Origin: Noviherbaspirillum pedocola
GTDB lineage: Bacteria > Pseudomonadota > Gammaproteobacteria > Burkholderiales > Burkholderiaceae_D
Length of the DNA stretch: 64,000 bases
Assembly (NCBI RefSeq): GCF_016632335.1
Contig: NZ_JAEPBG010000005.1
Coordinates: 268,196-332,195 of the forward strand
Direction: 5' to 3'
The notes beneath the pieces are model-generated. The model did not search any database. It had not been told where the DNA came from and saw only the letters and a list, made by a program, of their open reading frames with translations. The position numbers and the translations under genes were made by a program. This document shows positions 52,374 through 62,190 of this stretch, in pieces; the stretch's first letter is position 1; each line of letters begins with the position of its first letter.

Positions 52374-52862
52374 ATGGCTGTTCTTCTTACCACCAACCAC
52401 GGCAACATCAAGATCGAACTGGACGCGGAAAAGGCGCCGAAAACAGTCGAGAACTTCCTCAACTATGTGAAGAGCGGCCATTACAACGGCACCGTCTTTC
52501 ACCGCGTGATCGACGGCTTCATGATCCAGGGCGGCGGCTTCACTTCGGGCATGCAGCAGAAGCCTACCAATGCGCCGATCGAAAACGAAGCCAAGAACGG
52601 CTTGAAGAACGAGCCGTACACCCTCGCGATGGCGCGCACCTCGGATCCGCATTCGGCCAGCGCGCAGTTCTTCATCAACGTGAAGAACAATTCCTTTCTC
52701 GACTACCCGGGCCAGGATGGCTGGGGCTATGCAGTCTTCGGCAAGGTCGTTGAAGGCCAGGACGTGGTTGACAAGATCCGCCAGGTGAAGACCACGCGCA
52801 AGGGCATGTTCTCCGACGTGCCTGCAGAAGACGTGGTGATCGAAAAGGCCGAAGTGGTCTGA
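52374..52862 (+). CDS. ppiB: Cytoplasmic peptidyl-prolyl cis-trans isomerase B
   Basis: A 162-residue cyclophilin without signal peptide. It has [33 protein letters not shown] and [11 protein letters not shown], nearly the same as the preceding gene. AAGGAATCATC precedes the ATG. It ends 10 bp before lpxH. Confidence 0.94.
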   Translation: MAVLLTTNHGNIKIELDAEKAPKTVENFLNYVKSGHYNGTVFHRVIDGFMIQGGGFTSGMQQKPTNAPIENEAKNGLKNEPYTLAMARTSDPHSASAQFFINVKNNSFLDYPGQDGWGYAVFGKVVEGQDVVDKIRQVKTTRKGMFSDVPAEDVVIEKAEVV

Positions 52863-52872
52863 CGATTTACCC

Positions 52873-53667
52873 ATGGATGCGCAAACCAACTCGCATCCGC
52901 ACGACAAGGCGCAGCCCGAAGCGGCTGCGCTTTTCGTATCGGATGTGCACTTGCAGGCGGCCATGCCGGGTACGGTCGAGCTGTTCCTGTCCTTCCTCGA
53001 TCAGCATGCGAAGCGCTCGCCGCGACTGTATCTGATGGGGGATCTCTTCGAATACTGGGCGGGCGACGATGATCTGAGCTCGCCCTTCCCCGCTCGCATC
53101 GTCGCGGCTCTGCGTGCAGTGGCCGATGCCGGTGTCGCGCTTTACTGGCTCGGCGGAAATCGCGACTTCCTTGTAGCCAGCGGATTTGCCGAAGCATCTG
53201 GACTTACCTTGCTTGCAGAACCGCATGTCGAAGAGATCGCGGGCAAGCGCTTGGTGCTGGTGCATGGAGATGCACAATGCATCGACGACCATGACTACCA
53301 GGCGTTTCGCGCACAGGTGCGGCAACCCATGTGGCAGGCGGCCTTTCTGGCGCAGCCACTGGAAAAGCGCAAGGCCATCATCGAAGGCATGCGCGAAGGG
53401 AGTCGTGCAGCGCAGCAGGTCAAGACGATGGAGATCATGGATGTGAACACGCAGGCCATCGACGCGCTGTTTGCCTCGACTGGTGCGCAGATCATGGTGC
53501 ATGGGCATACACACCGCCCGGCTTTGCATCAGCATGTTGGCGGCTTGCGCTACGTGCTGCCGGACTGGGATGGCGACACCGAGTCCGTGCGCGGCGGCTG
53601 GCTCGCCTTGGGGCGCGACGGCGTGATGCGGCGTTTCGATGCGCATGGCGCGCCCATTGCCGATTAG
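52873..53667 (+). CDS. lpxH: UDP-2,3-diacylglucosamine diphosphatase
   Basis: A 264-residue metallophosphoesterase that cleaves UDP-2,3-diacylglucosamine to lipid X in lipid A synthesis. The metal-binding motifs are in order: FVSDVHL, MGDLFEYWAGDD, GGNRDFLV, LVHGDAQC and MVHGHTHRPA. The first ~18 residues are a polar extension before the family domain. It follows ppiB in the same direction, a common Burkholderiales order. Confidence 0.94.
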   Translation: MDAQTNSHPHDKAQPEAAALFVSDVHLQAAMPGTVELFLSFLDQHAKRSPRLYLMGDLFEYWAGDDDLSSPFPARIVAALRAVADAGVALYWLGGNRDFLVASGFAEASGLTLLAEPHVEEIAGKRLVLVHGDAQCIDDHDYQAFRAQVRQPMWQAAFLAQPLEKRKAIIEGMREGSRAAQQVKTMEIMDVNTQAIDALFASTGAQIMVHGHTHRPALHQHVGGLRYVLPDWDGDTESVRGGWLALGRDGVMRRFDAHGAPIAD

Positions 53668-53696
53668 CCGGGTCCAAGTCCGCGCCGTCTCGAATG

Positions 53697-53764
53697 CGTA
53701 GGGTGGGCGCAGCCCACGCGGCAGCACCTTGTATGTGCAACGCGTGGGCTACGCCCACCCTACG
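53697..53764. repeat. REP-like composite palindrome, copy 2
   Basis: 68 bp with outer inverted repeats CGTAGGGTGGGCG (53697-53709) and its complement (53752-53764), and inner 10-bp arms AGCCCACGCG (53711-53720) and CGCGTGGGCT (53741-53750). Same plan and same GCGTAGG ends as the element at 6841-6923. It follows lpxH and could end its transcript. Confidence 0.8.
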
Positions 53765-53897
53765 TAAGCAGCCGTATCGCGTCATCGGCCCTGCTTTCAG
53801 AATCGTTGCCGCGCAAGCTTTCGCCATGCTTGCGCGGCAACGATCCGCGGCGCTATCCTTGCCAGCCCGCCTCCCACTCCCCTACTGAAACCGCAGG

Positions 53898-54818
53898 ATG
53901 GACCAGTTCAAGCAGATTTCCACTTTCGTCGATGTCGTCAACAAGGGCAGCCTCTCGGCGGCGGCCCGCGCGGAAGGCGTCGCGCCGGCAATGATCAGCC
54001 GCCGCCTCGATGCGCTCGAAGGACGCCTGGGCGTGAAGCTGCTGCAGCGGACCACCCGCAAGATCGCGCTGACGCACGAAGGCACCGCCTTTCTGGAAAG
54101 CTGCCAGCGCATCCTTGCCGATCTCGAGAACGCGGAAGCCTCAGTCGCCGAACGCAGTCTCAAGGCCAGCGGCACCTTGACGATCTCGGCACCGGCTGGC
54201 TTCGGTCGGCAGCATGTCGCGCCGCTGTTGCCGTCCTTCCTCGCCGAGCACCGCGATGTGACTGCCACACTGAATCTGAATGACCGCATCGTCGATCTGA
54301 TAGGCGAAGGCGTGGACGTGGCCATCCGCATCGCTTCTCTTTCGGATTCAGCGCTGGTTGGCGTAAAGCTTGCGGACAACACCCGCGTCGTGGTGGCCTC
54401 TCCCGACTATCTGCAGCGACACGGCAAGCCGCAGTCTCTGGATGACCTGGCGATGCATAACTGCCTGGCAATCAACAATGAAGGCAGTCAACGCGGCTGG
54501 AGCTTTCGTCAGAACGGCCGCAACGTCACGCTGAAAGTCACTGGCAATATGGCCTGCAATGACGGCGCGGTGCTGCATGCTTGGGCGCTGGCCGGCAAGG
54601 GCCTGGCATGGCGGTCAATGTGGGAGGTAGGCGCGGAAATCGAGGCGGGCAGACTGGTGACCGTGCTGGATGAATATGCGGCGCCGGGCAATGCGATCTA
54701 TGCGGTGTTTGCGCAGCGCCAGCATCTGCCACTGCGCATACGGGCCTTTGTCGAATTTCTTCGCCGCGCTTATGCGGCGCCGGATTACTGGCGCCGTCGC
54801 TGGGGCTTGGCCGCATAG
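53898..54818 (+). CDS. LysR-family transcriptional regulator
   Basis: A 306-residue LysR-type regulator. The N-terminal winged helix-turn-helix reads FVDVVNKGSLSAAARAEGVAPAMISRRLDALEGRLGVKLLQRTTRK; the rest is a LysR substrate-binding domain (PAGFGRQHVAPLLPSFLAEHRDV, DRIVDLIGEGVDVAIRIASL). The effector and target are unknown; it is divergent from neither neighbour, so no target is implied by position. Confidence 0.93.
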   Translation: MDQFKQISTFVDVVNKGSLSAAARAEGVAPAMISRRLDALEGRLGVKLLQRTTRKIALTHEGTAFLESCQRILADLENAEASVAERSLKASGTLTISAPAGFGRQHVAPLLPSFLAEHRDVTATLNLNDRIVDLIGEGVDVAIRIASLSDSALVGVKLADNTRVVVASPDYLQRHGKPQSLDDLAMHNCLAINNEGSQRGWSFRQNGRNVTLKVTGNMACNDGAVLHAWALAGKGLAWRSMWEVGAEIEAGRLVTVLDEYAAPGNAIYAVFAQRQHLPLRIRAFVEFLRRAYAAPDYWRRRWGLAA

Positions 54819-54938
54819 GCAGCGCGGTGAAGTGCGAATAGGTTTTGCACAGGGATAGCGTCTCGCGCGTGTGGTTGACTCGGCCGCATGCGCGAAACGC
54901 CTCGCCGTCAATAGCGACGGCGAGGCTACCCAGTGCCG

Positions 54939-55667
54939 TCAATGCGCCTGTCCACCCCCGAGATAAGCCGCCTGCACCGCCGGATCGTTCTTGAGCTTTT
55001 CCGCAGGACCGTGCACCGCGATGCGACCGTTCTCCAGCACATAGCCATAGTCGGCCACGTTCAATGCTGCGGCGGCAAACTGCTCCACCAGCAGCATCGT
55101 CACTCCCCTCGCCTTCAGACGTTCGATGATGCGAAAGACTTCATCGACCAGAATCGGCGCCAAACCCATGGACGGTTCGTCGAGCAGAATGACTTCGGGG
55201 TTGAGCATTACCGCGCGCGCCATCGCCAGCATTTGCTGCTCGCCACCGGACAAGGTGCCGGCAAGCTGCGTCTGCCTTTCCTTGAGGCGCGGGAACAGCT
55301 CCAGCGCCCGCTCGAGGTCGGCGCGGATATCGCCGCGCGGACGGGAGCGCGTAAAGCGCGGGAAAGCGCCGAGCAGCAGGTTGTCGGTTACGCTCATGGT
55401 GGCAAAGACACGCCGGCCCTCAGGCGAATGCGCAAGACCCGCGCGGGCGATACGGTGCGAATCGAGACCGGTGACATCCTTACCGTTCAGGCTTACCGTT
55501 CCCTCCTTCGGCCGGATCATGCCCGATATGGCGCGCATCGTCGTGGTCTTGCCGGCGCCATTGCTGCCGATCAGCGTTACTACCTGGCCTTTTGGTACGT
55601 CGAGCGAGATGCCATGCAGCACTTCAACCTTGCCGTATGCGGCGTGCAGATTAGATATGGTCAGCAT
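54939..55667 (-). CDS. livF: Branched-chain amino acid ABC transporter ATP-binding protein LivF
   Basis: A 242-residue ABC ATPase: Walker A GSNGAGKTTT near residue 35, LSGGEQQMLAMARA signature, Walker B VILLDEPSMGLAP. LivF subfamily features such as SPEGRRVFATMSV are present. ATG 55667 gives the usual start MLTISNLHAAYG. Last gene of the liv operon, adjacent to the LivM-LivG fusion. Confidence 0.95.
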   Translation of the reverse strand: MLTISNLHAAYGKVEVLHGISLDVPKGQVVTLIGSNGAGKTTTMRAISGMIRPKEGTVSLNGKDVTGLDSHRIARAGLAHSPEGRRVFATMSVTDNLLLGAFPRFTRSRPRGDIRADLERALELFPRLKERQTQLAGTLSGGEQQMLAMARAVMLNPEVILLDEPSMGLAPILVDEVFRIIERLKARGVTMLLVEQFAAAALNVADYGYVLENGRIAVHGPAEKLKNDPAVQAAYLGGGQAH

Positions 55668-55668
55668 G

Positions 55669-57651
55669 TCAGCTCCTCGCCAGGATGGTGTCGGATTCAT
55701 CGGGCTCGCCGGGCGCGCCCGGCGCAGTCTGCTCGGCGCTGCCGCCGAGATAGGCCTCGATGACCTTTGGATCGGACTGCACCGCATTCGGTTTGCCCTC
55801 AGCGATCTTCTGTCCAAAGTCGAGAACGGTTACGGTGTCGGAAATCGACATGACTACGTCCATGTGATGCTCGATCAGAATGATGGTGATGCCATGCTCG
55901 CGTATCTTGCGGATGATCGCCACCAACTCTCGAATGTCAGGTGCGGTAAGGCCTGCCGCCGGCTCGTCGAGCAGGAGTAGCGCCGGATTCAGACCCATCG
56001 CCCGGCCAATCTCGAGCACGCGCTGCTTGCCGTACGGCAGATTGCGCGCCTCTTCTCCCGCAAGAGATGCCAGGCCGACGAACTGCAGGATGCCCGCTGC
56101 ACGTTCACGCGCTTGCGCTTCCTCGCGCCGATAACGCGGCGTATGCAGCATCACGTCCAGCACCGTGCTTCTGAACGTGTGGTGCAATCCGACCAGCACA
56201 TTTTCCAGCGCGGTCATTTCGCCGAAGAGCTGCACGTTCTGGAAAGTGCGCGCTACTCCGCCGAGAGCGATTGCCGACGGCGTCAGTCCGGAGATGGTCT
56301 TGCCGCCGAATTCGACGGCGCCATCGGTAGGCCGGTAAATGCCGGTCAGCACGTTCATCATCGTGCTCTTGCCCGAACCATTGGGCCCGATCAATCCATG
56401 CACGGAGCCGCGCACCACGTCGAGATCGACGCGGTTAAGCGCCTTGAGGCCGCCGAACTGCATCAGCACGCCCTTGGCCCGCAACAGATGGGCGTCGCCG
56501 CCGACTTCGGTGTTCGCCGCCCAGGCGCTGCCCTCGCTGGCGGAAACGCTAGCCCCATGCGCGACGCGCCCGCTACGACCAAAGATGCTGTTGACGAAGC
56601 CGACGATGCCGTCCTGCAGGTAGTACACGACGAACAGCGTCATCAGACCGAAGATGGTCAAGCGCCAATCGACGATGTTTTCCAGCTGCCAGGCGAAGAG
56701 CGCCATGCCGACAGTGGCCAGCACCGGGACTGCCACCGCGCGCGGCGTGCGCTGGCCGCGGGCGACGAGCACGATGGCTGAAATTACCATGACGACTGCT
56801 GCGGCGGTGGCAAGCTGACGGAACAGATTGATGTCCGCAAGCAGGCTTGGCAGCATCACGACGATGAAGGCGCCCAGCAGGGAGCCAGTGCGGCTCTTGC
56901 GCCCGCCCATGATCACCGCAAGCAGGAACAGGATAGTCAGCTCGAAATTGTAGGTATTCGGCGAGATGTACTCTTCGGAATAGGAATACAGTCCACCGGC
57001 AAGCCCAGCCAGCGCAGCGCTTATCACGAACGCATAGACCTTGTAACGATAGACCGATACACCCATGCAGTCCGATGCGATCGGGCTGTCACGCAGCGCC
57101 TGGAAAGCCCGGCCGAGATGCGACTTCAGAATGCGATGTACGACGATCAGGGAGAGCACCATCAACACAGCGACGACATAGAAAAAGCCGACTTCACCGA
57201 GCTTGATGCCGAACAGCGTTGGCTTGGGAATCTTGATGCCAAGCGGCCCTTCGGTCAGGAAGGTCATCTCGTTGATCAAGATCTGGATAATGGTGCCGAA
57301 GGCCAGGGTTACCATCGCGAGGTATGGGCCTGTCACGCGCAATGCGGGCAATGCCAGCACGGCGCCAAAGACAGCGGTAATGGCAATGCTTGCCGGCAGC
57401 GCCACAAAGAGTGGCATACCCAGCTTGAACACCAATACGCCTGTGGCATAGGATCCGATGCCGAACAGGCCGGCATGACCGAGCGATACCTGCCCGGTAT
57501 AGCCAACCACGATATCGAGACCGAACAGCAGGATCGCGTAGATCAGGATGGTCTCGGCCAGATGTACGTAGTAAGGATTGTGTACCACCAGTGGGAACAG
57601 GGCGAGCGCGGCTATCCCGGCGACGTATATCGCGAGCGATTTCAGCTTCAT
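55669..57651 (-). CDS. livM: LivM-LivG fusion: permease plus ATP-binding protein
   Basis: A 660-residue fusion. The N-terminal ~320 residues are a multi-spanning LivM permease (LDIVVGYTGQVSLGHAGLFGIG, EEYISPNTYNFELTI); after a linker with further hydrophobic segments, an ABC ATPase of the LivG type starts near residue 390 (LLRAKGVLMQFGGLKALN), with Walker A GPNGSGKST near 425, the signature LPYGKQRVLEIGRAM and Walker B LLLDEPAAGL. No separate livG is present. ATG 57651 is used; a GTG at 57657 overlaps the livH stop. Confidence 0.93.
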   Translation of the reverse strand: MKLKSLAIYVAGIAALALFPLVVHNPYYVHLAETILIYAILLFGLDIVVGYTGQVSLGHAGLFGIGSYATGVLVFKLGMPLFVALPASIAITAVFGAVLALPALRVTGPYLAMVTLAFGTIIQILINEMTFLTEGPLGIKIPKPTLFGIKLGEVGFFYVVAVLMVLSLIVVHRILKSHLGRAFQALRDSPIASDCMGVSVYRYKVYAFVISAALAGLAGGLYSYSEEYISPNTYNFELTILFLLAVIMGGRKSRTGSLLGAFIVVMLPSLLADINLFRQLATAAAVVMVISAIVLVARGQRTPRAVAVPVLATVGMALFAWQLENIVDWRLTIFGLMTLFVVYYLQDGIVGFVNSIFGRSGRVAHGASVSASEGSAWAANTEVGGDAHLLRAKGVLMQFGGLKALNRVDLDVVRGSVHGLIGPNGSGKSTMMNVLTGIYRPTDGAVEFGGKTISGLTPSAIALGGVARTFQNVQLFGEMTALENVLVGLHHTFRSTVLDVMLHTPRYRREEAQARERAAGILQFVGLASLAGEEARNLPYGKQRVLEIGRAMGLNPALLLLDEPAAGLTAPDIRELVAIIRKIREHGITIILIEHHMDVVMSISDTVTVLDFGQKIAEGKPNAVQSDPKVIEAYLGGSAEQTAPGAPGEPDESDTILARS

Positions 57652-57653
57652 CG

Positions 57654-58544
57654 TCACACCTTCTTGATGGCGGTCTTGCCGAACAGGCCGGCTGGTTTAA
57701 CCGCAAGTACCAGCAACAGCAACAGCAGTCCCGGCACTTCCTTGTATCCAGTGGAGATATAGAAGCCGGTCAACGTTTCTGCAATGCCGAGTATCAGTCC
57801 CCCGACAATCGCTCCCATGCCGGACGTCAGGCCACCAATGATCGCAACGGCGAATGCCTTCAGTCCGAGAGCAGATCCCATGGTGGATCCGGTCAACGTC
57901 AATGGTGCGACCAGTACGCCGGCGAACGCAGCCGTGGCCGAGGATAAGGCATAGGAAAAGGTAATCACCATGCGGGTGTTGATGCCCATCAGACCTGCCG
58001 CATCACGGTCGTTCGATGTGGCCACGACCGCCTTGCCATAGATTGATTTGCGGTTGAACAGCTCCACTGCAAACATCATTGCCAGCGCACCTAGTACAAC
58101 AACCACCTGCATGGGCTGAACATTCGCGCCAAGCACCTGAAAAGGCGCTGCCGACAGCGGCGACGGGAAGGTCAGATCGTCCTTACCCCAGATGTTTTCC
58201 GCGACATTCTTGAAGATGATCGCCAGCGCGATCGTGGACATGATCCAGCCGAATTCCGATTTGATGCGGATAGCCGGGCGCACGCCTATCCATTCGACGA
58301 ACGCTCCCTGCAATGCGCCAAAGACGATCACTAGAGGGATCATGATCCAGTAATTGAGAAACGGTCCGCCGTGCACATTCCCTACAAGGGACAGGCCAAC
58401 GAGCGCTCCGAGCATCAGGGCCTCTCCCTGTCCGAAATTAAGGGTGCCCGAGGTGGCGAACGTAAGTTGATAACCGAAAGCGATCACCGCGTAAATCATG
58501 CCTAGCGCGATGCCGCTGAAAACGAGTTGCAGCAGTATGTCCAT
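57654..58544 (-). CDS. livH: Branched-chain amino acid ABC transporter permease LivH
   Basis: A 296-residue inner-membrane permease with about eight hydrophobic segments, beginning MDILLQLVFSGIALGMIYAV and containing FATSGTLNFGQGEALMLGA and KAFAVAIIGGLTSGMGAIVGG, typical of LivH. It forms the channel with the LivM half of the next gene. Confidence 0.95.
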   Translation of the reverse strand: MDILLQLVFSGIALGMIYAVIAFGYQLTFATSGTLNFGQGEALMLGALVGLSLVGNVHGGPFLNYWIMIPLVIVFGALQGAFVEWIGVRPAIRIKSEFGWIMSTIALAIIFKNVAENIWGKDDLTFPSPLSAAPFQVLGANVQPMQVVVVLGALAMMFAVELFNRKSIYGKAVVATSNDRDAAGLMGINTRMVITFSYALSSATAAFAGVLVAPLTLTGSTMGSALGLKAFAVAIIGGLTSGMGAIVGGLILGIAETLTGFYISTGYKEVPGLLLLLLVLAVKPAGLFGKTAIKKV

Positions 58545-58646
58545 GAGTTCGTCCGAGCGTCGAGAAAAAGTGGCCGGCGCTCGCAAAGCGAGGACCGGCC
58601 CTTGCAAGGCCTACTGCCGACCAAGGCTTTGGCCGGCTTTCTTCTT

Positions 58647-59807
58647 TTATTGGGCGGCGTGAATCACGCGGCCTTCCTTCACCATGCCGAAGACCGGGAT
58701 GCCAGGTTTGATTGCTTCGTGGTCGTCCTTGCTGAACGGCTTGCTGTACGAAGTAACGACACCGTCGACTTTATCGTTCAGATTTTCCAACGCTGCGCGT
58801 ACTTTCGGGCCCTCGGTGCTACCTGCCTGCTTCATCGCTGCCGCCAGCAGATAAATGGAGTCGTAACCTTGTGCTGCCGAGACAGGTGAGGGAATACGAC
58901 CGCCGGCTGGCTTGTAAGTCTTGACATAGTTGTCAATGAAAGCCTTGCGCTTCGGGGTGTTCGGATCCTGGATGAAGGTTTGCGGCATCAGTGTGCCCTC
59001 ACCATTCTTGCCGGCGTTGTCGATGAAGTTTGCCATCGATAAGGTCCAGCTGCCGATCATTGGAACTTTCCAGTTCAGCTTTTCCATGCCGTTGGCGATT
59101 TGTGCGAGCTCAGGTCCGATACCATAAGTCAGAACCGCTTGCGCCCCCGCCGACTTTGCTTTCAGCAGCTGCGGGGTCATGTCGACGTCCTTGATATTGA
59201 ATTTCTCGACGACTACCGGCTTGATGCCATTCTTTTCCAGCGCACGCTCCAGGTCTTCGCGGCCGAGCTGACCGTAATTGGTGGAGTCCGCAAGAATGGC
59301 TACTTTGGTAAATTTGTTTTTCTTTACGGCCTCGTCCACGATCATTGAAGATTGGATCAGGTCGTTGGCAGAAGTGCGGAACACATAGTTCTCCGGCTGG
59401 TCCGCGAATTGCTTAGTGATGACGGTTCCGGTCGCTACGTTGTTGATAACTGGAATCTTCGCTTCCTGGTAAAACCGTTGGGACGCCAGCGCAACGCCAG
59501 TATTAATGAAGCCGACGGTTGCGACGACTTTTTCCTTATTGATCAGTTCCTGCGCGACTTGAACGCCCCGTTCATTCTTGGCTTCATCGTCCCGTTCGAC
59601 CGCTTCGAGCTTGCGACCAAGAACTCCACCTTGCGCATTAATTTCCGCGATTGCGAGCTTGGCACCGTCACGCATAGACACACCCATCGGTGCTGATCCG
59701 CCGGTAAATGGTCCTGATACGCCGATACGGATGGCATCAGCTGCCATACTTGCCGCACTCCAGGCGAGCAATGCAGCGGCTACAGACGCTGTTGTCCAGT
59801 TCTTCAT
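58647..59807 (-). CDS. livK: Periplasmic branched-chain amino acid-type binding protein
   Basis: A 386-residue ligand-binding lipoprotein-free periplasmic protein. The signal peptide ends AASMAA; the mature start DAIRIGVSGPFTGGSAPMG and the type I periplasmic fold (NAQGGVLGRKLEAVERDDEA) are typical of LivJ/LivK or related amide- and amino-acid-binding proteins. ATG 59807 is preferred because GGAGG lies 6 bases upstream; ATG 59813 would leave no spacing. The exact ligand is not predictable. First gene of the liv operon; a promoter is expected in the region to its right. Confidence 0.9.
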   Translation of the reverse strand: MKNWTTASVAAALLAWSAASMAADAIRIGVSGPFTGGSAPMGVSMRDGAKLAIAEINAQGGVLGRKLEAVERDDEAKNERGVQVAQELINKEKVVATVGFINTGVALASQRFYQEAKIPVINNVATGTVITKQFADQPENYVFRTSANDLIQSSMIVDEAVKKNKFTKVAILADSTNYGQLGREDLERALEKNGIKPVVVEKFNIKDVDMTPQLLKAKSAGAQAVLTYGIGPELAQIANGMEKLNWKVPMIGSWTLSMANFIDNAGKNGEGTLMPQTFIQDPNTPKRKAFIDNYVKTYKPAGGRIPSPVSAAQGYDSIYLLAAAMKQAGSTEGPKVRAALENLNDKVDGVVTSYSKPFSKDDHEAIKPGIPVFGMVKEGRVIHAAQ

Positions 59808-60930
59808 GGTCATCCTCCAAAATGCTGGATTAATATTGATTAAGCGCTTCTGATACTCTCGAATTTATGCGCGCACCAAGTGTAGGAGCAAGTTTTAAAA
59901 CAAGCAACATCTCATTTTGGCAAACGCTTGGGATATCGATTTTTAGTTAAAGTGTGTCGCAGTAGCAACACTCCACTTCTGCAAGAAGCCTGCCTTTCTC
60001 CTGGCCACATTCTTCACAGAAAGGTCTTCGAACATCCTTTAGATTTTCGAAACCACGCATTTATCGTGGGCCGGAATCGCGCGTGTGCGTAGGCTTACGC
60101 TTTTCCGAATGCCGAATGCATTGATGACAATGTCCAGCAGATGGACACAATTTGTGCTTAACCTAGCCAGAACGATGAAGTATAAAAAGTGATGATTTGA
60201 TCGATGTGATGGCGCAGCATAGCGACGGAACAGAGATAGGTGATGTACTGGGCATGCAGCGCACGATAAGAACCGGGTACGGCATCAGGTAGGATTCGAT
60301 AGGCCGCTAGCAAATAAGGTCAACTAACTTGGCAGCGCTTGAGCTTGCACAGGTCTTGTAATGTGTCAGACTGCACAGGGTGCGAAGCTTTCGAAACTGT
60401 CGCCAGGAATTGCACAGTTTTTCCCAGAGCTTGACTATTGACCATATGAACTGGCTTAGCCTCGCGTCACAAAACGCACGACAATCGGCACGCTTTTGCC
60501 ATCTGCAACCAACGGTAACCTTGCTGCCGGAGGAGGCTCTTCGTCGTTGCGCCCCCGGGTTATGCGGAGGAAGGCATCGTTGTCTAAATACCGGGTCAAT
60601 CGCGGACAAGCGGAGATATGAGAGCTAAATGTAGCGCTTGTAATACGCGTTATTGGTGCGCATCCCTTTCGCAGATAAATATGAGGGGAAGTGTCGCTGA
60701 GCTTCCTGCCACACAACCTTTTCACTCTCCCACATTTAAAAATGTGGATGACGACAACACTTGTGGAAGACGCTACAGCTCAAGCTTTTCGTCTAGCAAT
60801 GGTCCGCTTTGCAATATTCATCAAGTACGCTAACCGCCATGGGATGCCGGAGAAGCTTGATACCAACTGGATGAAGCGAGGGCTGGTGAGCGTTTGAAGC
60901 ACTGCAGAAAATGATGCATACTAGAAAAAA
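59808..60930. other. Long intergenic region, no supported gene
   Basis: About 1.1 kb upstream of the liv operon. Frames of 60-100 codons exist on both strands (for example 60691-60897, plus strand) but none has a convincing ribosome site or recognisable domain. The part next to 59808 must contain the liv promoter; I cannot select one with confidence. No RNA gene recognised. Confidence 0.5.
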
Positions 60931-60932
60931 CA

Positions 60933-60958
60933 AAAACCCCGTCTAGCGACGGGGTTTT
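60933..60958. terminator. Bidirectional intrinsic terminator after the cold-shock gene
   Basis: AAAACCCCGTC-TAGC-GACGGGGTTTT is a perfect 11-bp stem with A-run and T-run on either side, 39 bp after the cold-shock stop codon. It would work in both directions. Confidence 0.9.
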
Positions 60959-60996
60959 GGAATCAGCCGCACCGTAGCTTGGTGCAACCAAAAAAT

Positions 60997-61200
60997 TTAT
61001 TCCGGACGAATGTTTGCGGCTTGCTTGCCCTTTGGACCAGTTACCACATCGAACGACACGCGCTGGCTCTCTTGGAGAGACTTGAAGCCGGTCGATTGAA
61101 TCGCCGAGAAATGTGCGAAAAGGTCTTCACCGCCCTCGTCCGGGGTGATAAAACCGAAGCCCTTCGAGTCATTGAACCACTTAACAGTACCAGTTGCCAT
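60997..61200 (-). CDS. Cold-shock protein (CspA family)
   Basis: A 67-residue single OB-fold protein that binds single-stranded nucleic acid. RNP1 is KGFGFITP and RNP2 is DLFAHFSAI; start [11 protein letters not shown] is canonical. A perfect -10 (TATAAT on the minus strand) lies about 115 bases upstream, leaving a long 5' untranslated leader as in thermoregulated csp mRNAs. Confidence 0.96.
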   Translation of the reverse strand: MATGTVKWFNDSKGFGFITPDEGGEDLFAHFSAIQSTGFKSLQESQRVSFDVVTGPKGKQAANIRPE

Positions 61201-61315
61201 GATGTTTCCTATTGTTAGTTAAAGTAGGCTTGCGCCCGTTGGATCGTTTCAACCAAGTAAGGAAGGACAGACTGATACTGCACCACAACTAGCTCGAATC
61301 TCAACGATACGCCGA

Positions 61316-61321
61316 ATTATA
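61316..61321 (-). promoter_or_regulatory. Candidate -10 box of the cold-shock gene
   Basis: TATAAT on the minus strand, 116 bases before the ATG. The -35 region 17 bases upstream (CTTCCG) is poor. A leader of about 105-110 nt fits cold-shock mRNAs. Confidence 0.4.
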
Positions 61322-61368
61322 CTGGAAGGCGTGAGAAACGGAAGGTGAAAATTTCCCTGCGTTTTGCC

Positions 61369-62190
61369 TTACCGCAATGCATACCTTCCTTCTTTGTCGA
61401 ACCGGTCTTCGAAACTGTCCGAGACCTCCTTGAGCGTAGAACGAGTTTTCTGCTTTAAACAATAGCCTTGTTTATAGACACTCACAACGGTGTACTGGCC
61501 TTTTGTAAGCATCTCTAGCTTCAGACGCAACTGAAAAATCGTTACACGGATATTGCTTCCCTCTGTAGACTTGCCGGTCGACCGGAAAAGCAATACGAGA
61601 TCGGAAAATGGAATTACACTGCCCATTTGACTAAGAAAAAGCTCTGCAAGGGCAAATTCCGAACGTGTGAGATGTATGGACTTACCAAAGAAAAGCAGCG
61701 TACGCACTTCCGAAAGAAGCGTCAGCGCACCAAAATGTAGCCGAGCTTTCAGCAGGTTTTTCCTTTTCAATACGGTATAAATCCGGTGGGCTAGTTCTGG
61801 AACGCTGATGGGATTGAAAATCCAATCAGAAACAATCTCCGGCATATCACGCGTTTCGCTAATAACTTTCTCAGATTCCATAACCACGATAACTGGGGCA
61901 ACCTTTAGCAAGGTTCCGGTCTCGCTGCGCAAAACCATTAGTTCTTTGCGTTCTGATGACTGAAGAGCTTCGATTGAAGAGATATTACTAACCTGCATCA
62001 ACACAATTGAAGCGACATCATTCTGCAAAATCATATCAGCGATACTTCTACGCTCCCCAAGTGGCGTTAAGTGCACGACAAGCGGATTAATATGGCGGGA
62101 CATATTCCGGAATGCCTCATTTAACGACAGCAACTGTTCGTTAATCGAATTGAATAAGTGATCACCGATGATTTTCAATTGAACATTCAT
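61369..62190 (-). CDS. Winged-helix regulator with degenerate receiver
   Basis: A 273-residue protein. The N-terminal ~120 residues resemble a receiver, but the phosphoacceptor position in VASIVLMQVSN is Gln and the acidic pair is missing. The C-terminal domain is an OmpR/ToxR-type winged helix (GKSIHLTRSEFALAELFLSQMG, SNIRVTIFQLRLKLE, YTVVSVYKQGYCL). It is therefore a phosphorylation-independent, OmpR-like regulator. ATG 62190 is preferred with GGAG 7 bases upstream; ATG 62193 is adjacent. Lower GC than the core genes suggests recent acquisition. Target unknown. Confidence 0.75.
   Translation of the reverse strand: MNVQLKIIGDHLFNSINEQLLSLNEAFRNMSRHINPLVVHLTPLGERRSIADMILQNDVASIVLMQVSNISSIEALQSSERKELMVLRSETGTLLKVAPVIVVMESEKVISETRDMPEIVSDWIFNPISVPELAHRIYTVLKRKNLLKARLHFGALTLLSEVRTLLFFGKSIHLTRSEFALAELFLSQMGSVIPFSDLVLLFRSTGKSTEGSNIRVTIFQLRLKLEMLTKGQYTVVSVYKQGYCLKQKTRSTLKEVSDSFEDRFDKEGRYALR

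Noticed and set aside
60691..60897. 68-codon plus-strand frame before the cold-shock terminator
   Set aside because: Ends near a terminator, but no ribosome site and no known family. Could be a gene remnant.
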